Shown in pieces: positions 57,260 through 64,000 of a stretch of DNA of 64,000 nt. The stretch covers positions 213,682,373 to 213,746,372 of the forward strand of contig CP136061.1 of NCBI GenBank assembly GCA_032622095.1, written 5' to 3'. Position numbers and translations under genes: made by a program. The number at the start of each line of letters is the position of its first letter. The first letter of the stretch is position 1. The notes under the pieces were generated by a model, which made no database searches, was not told the origin of the DNA, and saw only the letters and a program-made list of their open reading frames with translations. The stretch comes from Siphonodentalium dalli (lineage: Eukaryota; Mollusca; Scaphopoda; Gadilida; Siphonodentaliidae).

Positions 57260-57995
57260 ATTTAGGGTTCATATTTCGTATTGAGTTCCAGAGAATTTGA
57301 GAAAGTCGCCAGGCCGGGGAGTCCATGATTACCTTGTTTGTGTCTAGGTTGTTCCACAAAATTGTTGTTGATGGGCGAGACCAGGGACCCTAAGCCGGTT
57401 AGACTGTCTAATTTCACGTCGTGATATCTTACCGTGAGTGGGAGTAACTAGGTTTATGAGATAGACAGGCGACTGACCTTTTACCATCTTACAAACTAAT
57501 TTTTTTGGGGTCTTTTTTCGCCGTGATTTAAGGGTTTCCCAAGTAGTTTCTCTAAGAAGTGATACACTGCTGACAGGCCTAGTCGCGTCTGTCACAATAC
57601 GAGCTTCCCCGTGTCGTATATCTTCGATGCAATTCGATTCTGGCTACAACCATCCCAGACAACACAAGAATATTCAATGATTGACCTTAACAAAATAACA
57701 TTTTTCGAGAGCTGCTCTGTCGAGATGGAATCGATATTTTCTCAAGAGTGAAATGCGTTTCCATGCGGTGTTAATCACTTGTTCGATATGGGTCCCCAAC
57801 TGCCTTTTTTATACTCAATGTGTATGTGTATCTACTTCTTCAATACACTGTCGGTTCATAAACAGGGTTGAGTGAACAAGCTTCATACGTTTCCGAGTGC
57901 ATGCCAATGCTTCTGTTTTCGAGCATAATACTTGACAAGCCATTTGGAGGAGCACGATTCTAGTCTATTGATATCATGCTGTAAAATAGTCAAAA
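57260..57995 (-). pseudogene. L2/CR1-like LINE reverse transcriptase C-terminus (fragment A)
   Basis: The minus strand reads, with frame shifts and stops, HIEQVINTAWKRISLLRKYR, ARIVTDATRPVSSVSLLRET, RRKKTPKKLVCKMVKGQSPV, RQSNRLRVPG: the region after the RT catalytic core in L2/CR1-type LINEs (A-R-I-V-T-G-A-T-x-x-x-S). Only 57344-57595 is open. A dead, truncated copy. Confidence 0.75.
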
Positions 57996-58499
57996 TAGGA
58001 AATCACTTGCACCTAGGCGAAATATGACATACCATATTGTTAAAATATGAATCAAAGTTATCACGGATCAAAGGTGGCGAGATAGTGAGGCTAGCGCTCA
58101 AACAGCAACAACACAAGCAACATAAATAGAAATACAGATACCCAAACTTAAACACCAACACATAATAAAAGCACACTCATCATATGCAAAATGTAACGCC
58201 AATACCTACACCGAAGGCACACCCAGCCAGAACCCACGCCATGAAACCACCGAGCGCGAGGCAAACACCTTCCAGAGAACAAGAACATATTCCACAGTTC
58301 AAACCCCAAACGTGACACTTCCTGTTTCAAGGGTGTTCATTGTGAATATCGCAACGCTGTTGCTTTGGAATCATTGAACATAAAACACAAAACAAAAACA
58401 TTATTTAACAAACAGAGAAAGACCAAGCCAGAGTGGATGTGACCGTTACTGTATACAGACTATATATTTAACAGGAAAGCTGTCATAGCAACATGCATA

Positions 58500-58873
58500 A
58501 CATACATGTTTAAATGTTGACTTGTTACGTATTGCTGTTTGAGAGCTGTCATGACCACAATGTCTGAACTAATCATTATGAGAAACGGCCACTATCAAAA
58601 ATAAACATATGTACCGTCAAGAATATTTGGGTATTTAATTCGCTTGGAAGTTCGTGTAATCAGTAAAATAGGACATCGGTTGTTATCATGCATATTGGTA
58701 AGTTTCTTAGCAGTCCTGATCTAACTCTAGCGCTAAGAGGTCATTGGAAGAGGAATTGGTAAGCTGATTCAATTTCAAAATTACCGCATTGACACAAGGG
58801 TGATTCTTTCACGTGACTAATAACAAATCTCGGTTATTGTTGCTGCAAACTAATCTAATATGAGTATGATAAA
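58500..58873 (-). pseudogene. LINE fragment B, C-terminal end (left of the Polinton-like element)
   Basis: The minus strand reads SPLCQCGNFEIESAYQFLFQ and, further on, TVHMFIFDSGRFS with stops: the C-x-C-G...E...Y/H tail seen at the C terminus of several LINE reverse transcriptases. It continues the LINE coding sequence that breaks off at 62661 on the other side, so the two are one LINE split by the 3.8-kb element. 57996-58500 is probably its 3' untranslated part. Confidence 0.68.
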
Positions 58874-60031
58874 TGATGATACCCACCCCAGTTGGCTGCT
58901 AATTAGCATAATCCGAAGTACACGACCTACATTCTCAGCAGTACCCCAGTTGGTGGCAGATATCGATTTTTGTGACGTCACGGATGTACATGACCTATAT
59001 TCACGGAAGTACTCCTGTTGGTGTTAGGCTAGACAGTTTGATCTATATTCTCCGCCCACGCATTGCATCATGGTATATTTGTATACCGGTTGGGCATGTC
59101 CAAAAAATTTCAAAAACTTCCAAAACTTCAAAAATTTCAAAAAATTTCAAAAAATTCCAAAATTTCAAAAACTTCAAGAATTTCAAAAACTTCAAAAATT
59201 TCAAAAACTTCAAAAATTTCAAAAATTTCAAAAACTTCAAAAATTTCACAAATTTCAAAAAACTTCAAAAAAAATCAAATTTTCCCAAAACTTAAAAAAT
59301 TAAACAAAATTCAGGATTTAATCAAAAATATGGCTTGTTGCCATTCATCGGAAAGCTCTGGGGGTACGGTGGTGAGCGCCACCGAAAAAAGCAAGTGAGC
59401 GAGGGAAAAAAGTAAAAAATAACATGACATGTGGTACATACTACAATTTATTATATTAACTATTCACTGTCACTCGTCCGAATTGTCATCACTTTCGTCA
59501 GATGTGTCGTTTGTTTCGTCCATGAACTTTTCTAGCAATGGTCTGTACTTTAATATTGACATTTTCACTGCATCACGATCTTCAAAACCATTCTTCATAT
59601 ATTTGTCCACTTTATCCATGACACTGTTGTGCAGAGTACCATTGCGCAGCCACATGTTCTTTATTATTGTCCAAGCATAAACATTCATAAATAGCCTCAT
59701 GCCTTCAGTTTTAAGATCTGTACTTTTAAGGTCCTTGTCAGCTTGTAATTTTGCCTCTTTTTCTGTCGAGCCATTTTCCATATACGTTTCCACGTTATCA
59801 CTCCATGCTTCTTCTGCTTTATCTCTACTCTCATCACACAAACTTTTGAAGTATTCATCTTCATTCGATTTAATTTTCTTATTCTGACTATCATCCATGT
59901 CCTCAGTTAATTTTCGTTTTAACTTATTTTCTTGGCATCAGTTTTTTACGTGTCTCTGGACATCATGCTGATCTTCGAACAAAAGCCCACAGTCATTGCA
60001 AGGGTACGACATGTCTTCTCGAATGCCTATG
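58874..60031 (+). repeat. Left terminal inverted repeat of Polinton-like element
   Basis: Inverted match to 61580-62660. Includes a 9-bp minisatellite (aaaacttca/aaaatttca, 59098-59280), a fragment of the hairpin MITE (59313-59361), the acidic-protein gene and the coding end of the zinc-finger segment. It is 77 bp longer than its partner, partly through 36 bp in the acidic-protein gene. Confidence 0.92.
59470..59898 (-). CDS. Acidic helical protein, left TIR copy (142 aa)
   Basis: ATG at 59898 (MDDSQNKKIKSNEDEYF), stop at 59470. Highly charged and mostly helical (AEEAWSDNVETYMENGSTEK, EGMRLFMNVYAWTIIKNMW), ending in a Asp/Glu/Ser tail (DESDDNSDE). No known domain. Compared with the right-TIR copy it has 12 extra residues (GTLHNSVMDKVD). 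It is presumably an element-encoded structural or accessory protein; function unknown. Confidence 0.7.
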   Translation of the reverse strand: MDDSQNKKIKSNEDEYFKSLCDESRDKAEEAWSDNVETYMENGSTEKEAKLQADKDLKSTDLKTEGMRLFMNVYAWTIIKNMWLRNGTLHNSVMDKVDKYMKNGFEDRDAVKMSILKYRPLLEKFMDETNDTSDESDDNSDE

Positions 60032-60044
60032 AACTTTAGCGGGA

Positions 60045-60266
60045 ATGGGGACTCCGTACTATTATGACTTTGATCTTAATAAATATGTACCCTACGATGA
60101 CTCGAAGGACCTACCCAAGACTGAAGCGAAACCTGAAAAACGTATAAGGAAACCCGGAGCTAAGAAGATAAAAGTTAAAGAGATAAAAGGAGGAAGAGCG
60201 AAGAAGACAAACATTGGAAAAGTTAAAAAGGAAACTCCAAACGACATATTCACTGAACTAAAATGA
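60045..60266 (+). CDS. Basic 73-aa protein of Polinton-like element
   Basis: ATG at 60045, just inside the left TIR. Starts MGTPYYYDFDLNKYVPYDD, then lysine-rich (KRIRKPGAKKIKVKEIKGG) to LK-stop at 60266. The stop overlaps the next ATG (ATGA at 60263). Looks like a small DNA-binding or virion-type basic protein; identity unknown. Confidence 0.55.
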   Translation: MGTPYYYDFDLNKYVPYDDSKDLPKTEAKPEKRIRKPGAKKIKVKEIKGGRAKKTNIGKVKKETPNDIFTELK

Positions 60267-60364
60267 GTAATTTACCTAAAGTTTCGAAGGCTATTGAAAG
60301 GCCGGTGGAAAAAACGCCTCCGCCGCCGGCAAACGCCGCCGCCGTCAATACAGGACAGATTTGA
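60263..60364 (+). CDS. 33-aa ORF overlapping the basic protein
   Basis: MSNLPKVSKAIERPVEK, then a PPPP run and AAAV, stop at 60362-60364. It overlaps the upstream gene by the ATGA arrangement. It may be a truncated remnant of a longer proline-rich structural protein. Confidence 0.35.
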   Translation: MSNLPKVSKAIERPVEKTPPPPANAAAVNTGQI

Positions 60365-60428
60365 GGTTATACGGAACATTTGTATGAAGGAAAGCCATAT
60401 ACCCCCGAGATATTTTAGTCAAGTATAA

Positions 60429-61673
60429 ATGAAGCACCAGTGTTCAATTTGCTCTAGTGAGTATGTGCGGAACCATGATTTGATAAGACATGTACAATCT
60501 AAGCACACTGAGTTTGTTAACCGACACCCACAGCAGCAGCACAAAGCAGCAGCAACAAACAGCAGCAGCAGCAACAGGCAGCAGCATCATCAGCCACAAC
60601 AACAGCCATTACAGCAACACCAGATACTACAACACCAGCAGGGGAAACAGCAACAAAGCGACATAACATCCTGCTTTGATGATCCAATGGCCAATGTCCA
60701 AGAAGATTTTATTTTCAAGCATCCATTCACGGCATGTGTAAGTGGACCGACATCTAGTGGGAAGACGTACTTCGTGAAAACCTTGCTACAAAAGTCTGCC
60801 TCAAAAAAATCACCCGCACCTGACAGAATAATATGGTTTTATAAATATTGGCAGCCCCTATATGATGACATAAAGTATAGCGTCACCCCTCAGGTCAACT
60901 TTATACAGGGAATACCAGCAAACTTGGATTCTCTTATCAACCCCCAGTATAAAAATCTAGTTGTACTCGATGACTTGATGCAAACTTCATCAAAAGACCA
61001 GAGAGTTAATGATTTACATTCCGAAGGAAGTCACCATTTGAACTTATCTTTGATAAGTTTGAACCAGAATTTCTACTACAACAAAGATCCGACGCAACGA
61101 CGAAATTGTCAATATTTGGTATTGTTCAATAATCCAATTGACAAGGGTTTAATTTCAACATTATCAAGACAGATGTATCCTGAATGCCATCAACGTATGA
61201 TGCGAGAGTTTTCGGAAGCGACGAGTGAACCGTACGGTTACCTACTGGTGGATTTAAAAGCCGCAACCCCGGACACATTACGGCTGCGACAGAATGTGCT
61301 AAAAGAGGACACGAACCAACATATGGGTAAATCGAATGGCATGAAATATAATCTCCATAAGGACAGCGAGCACCCAGATGAACAGAATGTGGTGAAATGT
61401 GATGACAACAATAGCCCGGATCAACGGAATGAGATGAAATATGATGACAGAGATCTCCCTGGTCAACGTGAGGGCATGACATATAATTATATTGTGCCCC
61501 AGGGTCAACATAATGGCTATACTAAGGACATAAGGACACCTGGTGAGATCAATGAAATTAATAAAGAAAACCATAAAAACATAGGCATTCGAGAAGACAT
61601 GTCGTACCCTTGCAATGACTGTGGGCTCTTGTTCGAAGATCAGCATGATGTCCAGAGACACGTACAAAACTAG
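60429..61673 (+). CDS. Polinton-type packaging ATPase with zinc fingers (414 aa)
   Basis: ATG at 60429. Residues 5-26: C2H2 finger (CSICSSEYVRNHDLIRHVQSKH). Residues 34-78: Gln/His-rich linker. Residues 98-285: FtsK/HerA (A32-like) ATPase with Walker A GPTSSGKT (106-113), Walker B NLVVLDDLM (176-184), GSHHLNLSLISLNQNFYY (the sensor-type Q-N motif), YLVLFNNP and RQMYPE. This is the family that pumps DNA into capsids in Polintons and related viruses. Residues about 305-390 carry imperfect 17-20-residue repeats. The C terminus (YPCNDCGLLFEDQHDVQRHV) is a second finger encoded inside the right TIR. The ORF is intact. Confidence 0.85.
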   Translation: MKHQCSICSSEYVRNHDLIRHVQSKHTEFVNRHPQQQHKAAATNSSSSNRQQHHQPQQQPLQQHQILQHQQGKQQQSDITSCFDDPMANVQEDFIFKHPFTACVSGPTSSGKTYFVKTLLQKSASKKSPAPDRIIWFYKYWQPLYDDIKYSVTPQVNFIQGIPANLDSLINPQYKNLVVLDDLMQTSSKDQRVNDLHSEGSHHLNLSLISLNQNFYYNKDPTQRRNCQYLVLFNNPIDKGLISTLSRQMYPECHQRMMREFSEATSEPYGYLLVDLKAATPDTLRLRQNVLKEDTNQHMGKSNGMKYNLHKDSEHPDEQNVVKCDDNNSPDQRNEMKYDDRDLPGQREGMTYNYIVPQGQHNGYTKDIRTPGEINEINKENHKNIGIREDMSYPCNDCGLLFEDQHDVQRHVQN

Positions 61674-62660
61674 TGCCAACGAAAATTAACTGAGGACATG
61701 GATGATAGTCAGAATAAGAAAATTAAATCGAATGAAGATGAATACTTCAAAAGTTTGTGTGATGAGAGTATAGATAAAGCTCAAGAAGCATGGAGTGATA
61801 ACGTGGAAACGTATATGGAAAATGGCTCGACAGAAAAAGAGGCAAAATTACAAGCTGACAAGGACCTTAAAAGTACAGATCTTAAAACTGAAGGCATGAG
61901 GCTATTTATGAATGTTTATGCTTGGACAATAATAAAGAACATGTGGCTGCGCAACAAATATATGAAGAATGGTTTTGAAGATCGTGATGCAGTGAAAATG
62001 TCAATATTAAAGTACAGACCATTGCTAGAAAAGTTCATGGACGAAACAAATGACACATCTGACGAAAGTGATGACAATTCGGACGAGTGACAGTGAATAG
62101 TTAATATAATAAATTGTATTATGTACCACATGTCATGTTATTTTTCTCTTTTTCCCCTCGCTCACTTGCTTTTTTCGGTGGCGCTCACCACCGTACCCCC
62201 AGAGCTTTCCGATGAATGGCAACAAGCCATATTTTTGATTAAATCCTGAATTTTGTTTTAATTTTTGAAGTTTTGGAAAAATTTGATTTTTTTTTAAGTT
62301 TTTTGAAATTTGTGAAATTTGTGAAGTTTGTGAAATTTTTGAAGTTTTTGAAATTTGTGAAGTTTTTGAAATTTTTGAAATTTTTTGAAATTTTTGAAGT
62401 TTTTGAAGTTTTGGAAGTTTTTGAATTTTTTTGGACATGCCCAACCGGTATACAAATATACCATGATGCAATGCGTGGGCGGAGAATATAGATCAAACTG
62501 TCTAGACTAACACCAACAGGAGTACTTCCGTGAATATAGGTCATGTACTTCCGTGACGTCACAAAAATCGATATCTGCCACCAACTGGGGTACTGCTGAG
62601 AATGTAGGTCGTGTACTTCGGATTATGCTAATTCGCAGCCAACTGGGGTGGGTATCATCA
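61580..62660 (-). repeat. Right terminal inverted repeat of Polinton-like element
   Basis: Inverted partner of 58874-60031. It holds the last 31 codons of the ATPase, the second acidic-protein gene, the MITE fragment (62200-62250) and the 9-bp minisatellite (62260-62430). Confidence 0.92.
61698..62090 (+). CDS. Acidic helical protein, right TIR copy (130 aa)
   Basis: ATG at 61698, stop at 62090. Same protein as 59470-59898 with a 12-residue internal deletion and two substitutions (DESIDKAQEA for DESRDKAEEA). Both copies being open points to recent homogenisation or selection. It starts 25 bp after the ATPase stop, in the same direction. Confidence 0.7.
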   Translation: MDDSQNKKIKSNEDEYFKSLCDESIDKAQEAWSDNVETYMENGSTEKEAKLQADKDLKSTDLKTEGMRLFMNVYAWTIIKNMWLRNKYMKNGFEDRDAVKMSILKYRPLLEKFMDETNDTSDESDDNSDE

Positions 62661-62666
62661 GATAAA

Positions 62667-64000
62667 TTCCTGGAATAACATTGGAGATACAAATTTGCAA
62701 TCTCCGCACGGTGATTGATCAAGTTAGGCTTAAATTCTTCAATTGTGGTTGACGATTTTATTGAATCCGATAAACTATTCCATGCTCGTGTAGCAGAAGG
62801 CAGAAACATACAGTAACGCCCTAAGTAATCGACCTCTTAACCACAGCAGAATTATGGGTAACTTTTCAGGATTTAGTCGGAAATATGGCTTTCCGATAAA
62901 TGGCAACAAGCCATATTTCCGACTAAATCCTGAAAAGTTACCCATAATTCTGCTGTGGTTAAGAGGTCGATTACTTAGGGCGTTACTGTATTCATGTTAA
63001 TGTCTCTATTGCTACCAGGCGGGTAGATACTAAGATGCGTAAAATTGTAACCAGAAAAGGCGGAATCGGGAGGAATCATGTCCGATAGACAAGACGAAGC
63101 TTGGTTACTGTCATCATGTTCTCTTTTATTCTACGAGAACCAATATTATTGTTTCCCATCCGGTTTATAATAGTAGTCTGCGCTGGCTGGTACTTCTCGT
63201 GGCCACAGTTATTATTCCTGCCATTTCATACTGAATATTTTACACATAATCGGTCATATATTTTGGTATGTTATCCCATACGGATGAAGCATATTCAAGA
63301 GTGGGTCTAACAAAAGCAAAATATAGTTTGTCAAGGTTCCTCGTGCTCAGTATGAATTTTTGCTTCCAGATTATATTTACAGTGTCCCATGCCCTGTCAG
63401 GTATGCTACTAATGTGACGTTCCCATGGACCGATGTTGTCAAATGTGTGGCCAAGATGTTTGTTATGTTCTACTTCAGTTATGTTAGAACCAGCCATGAT
63501 TAGGGATGGGTGAACTATATTTGTCGATTTCTTCGATATCATTAAAGCTTCAGTTTTAGGGGATTCAATTTTACAAGCCAGTTTTGGGACCACTCGACAA
63601 TAGTGGCAATATCTCTATTAATTATTTCAGCTGCTAAAACAGGGTTCTCGACACATATATTGATGTATCGTAAGCAAATAGACGTACGTTGCATGTGATA
63701 CTTTCTGCTATGTCGTTGATGTAAATCGGGAATAACAATGGACCTGATAATAACATTGATGCACTCCTGCAGAAACACTCTGTTGACGAAATTCAAAATA
63801 AGACGAAATAGGTAATGTACCTTACCCTTTATTCCCAGTTTAGAAAGCTTAAACATAAGACCTTTGTGCCAAACCTTGTCAAACGCTTTGCTTGTCGCAA
63901 AAACGCATCAAATTTCTTTGCCTTCATCCGTAGATCTGGTAATATAGTCGTATATATCAGTAAGCTGATATACTGTATAGTCACTTTTTAAAATCCAGAC
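62667..64000 (-). pseudogene. L2/CR1-like LINE reverse transcriptase (fragment B, main part)
   Basis: Runs off the right edge. The minus strand shows TSKAFDKVWHKGLMFKLSKLGIK (motif A region, catalytic Asp position altered), LFAYDTSIYV (motif C, F-A-D-D changed to F-A-Y-D), AAEIINRDIATIVEWSQNW, KHLGHTFDNIGPW, VRPTLEYASSVWDNIPKYM, and near the end FLPSATRAWNSLSDSIKSS. Several frame shifts and stops separate these. A MITE (62811-62988) and the Polinton-like element interrupt it. Non-functional. Confidence 0.85.
62811..62988. mobile_element. Tc1/mariner-type hairpin MITE, full
   Basis: 178 bp near-perfect hairpin, ends cagtaacgccc...gggcgttactg, TA on both sides (62809-62810, 62989-62990). It lies inside the LINE, whose coding sequence continues on both sides. 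Confidence 0.92.

Larger units (their letters stand above)
58874..62660 (+). mobile_element. Miniature Polinton/Maverick-like element
   Basis: 3787 bp with long terminal inverted repeats (58874-60031 and 61580-62660; ends tgatgataccc...gggtatcatca) and a perfect 6-bp target duplication GATAAA (58868-58873, 62661-62666). Polintons make 6-bp TSDs and carry long TIRs and a packaging ATPase; all three are here. Polymerase B, integrase, protease and capsid genes are absent, so it would need helpers. Gene content: acidic 130-142-aa protein in each TIR, a basic 73-aa protein, a 33-aa ORF and a 414-aa ATPase. It is inserted in a LINE. Confidence 0.82.

Noticed and set aside
58972-59398. Low-complexity K-F-Q-K-L-Q frames on both strands, and mirror at 62133-62562
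   Set aside because: Produced by the 9-bp aaaacttca minisatellite in the TIRs.

Overview
This window is eukaryotic, AT-rich, mostly non-coding, and dominated by nested mobile elements. Four spliced exons of a DUF4806 gene, a BEL/Pao retrotransposon, a tyrosine-recombinase (DIRS/Ngaro-type) retroelement, an IAP-like BIR/RING gene, a tRNA-type SINE, L2/CR1-like LINE remains and a satellite with the core 'atgaaatttgtca...acatggccgcc' together suggest a lophotrochozoan, most likely a mollusc. That assignment is inference; no single-copy marker gene is present.

Layout. (1) 340-17464: a giant palindrome with arms of about 5.0 kb around a 1.1-kb spacer. Each arm carries a broken BIR/RING (IAP-type) gene and a gene with two PC4-like domains; the spacer holds a third, decayed PC4-like copy. 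A complete 5.86-kb BEL/Pao element (11471-17328, TSD AAATT) sits in the right arm only. (2) 18091-26536: a DIRS/Ngaro-type element (SGNH hydrolase ORF, Gag, RT-RNase H, tyrosine recombinase). It is interrupted by a 1148-bp insertion with a 17-bp TSD, carrying an intact 279-aa antisense ORF, and by a foldback-like element whose inverted ends are arrays of 16-bp repeats. (3) 27082-30209: the DUF4806 exons. (4) 32520-33380: GGTACC-rich minisatellites. (5) 33739-39389: a second, inverted copy of the same composite retroelement with the same insertions and lesions. (6) 39485-53200: an orphan terminal repeat, tandem repeats, hairpin MITEs, a SINE, a 20-bp palindromic array and a 1.3-kb satellite. 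(7) 53283-56330: a 1-kb palindrome embedded in GC-rich minisatellites. (8) 57260-64000: degenerate LINE copies on the minus strand. One is split by a 3.8-kb Polinton/Maverick-like element (58874-62660, TSD GATAAA) that encodes a packaging-type ATPase and a small acidic protein duplicated in its 1.1-kb inverted repeats, and is also hit by a Tc1/mariner-type MITE.

The only likely host gene is the DUF4806 gene. The strongest candidates for something undescribed are the 17-kb IAP/PC4 palindrome, the miniature Polinton-like element, and the twice-preserved intact 279-aa ORF inside the dead retroelement. Order of events from nesting: palindrome before BEL; insertions into the DIRS/Ngaro element before its inverted duplication; LINE before the Polinton-like element and MITE.
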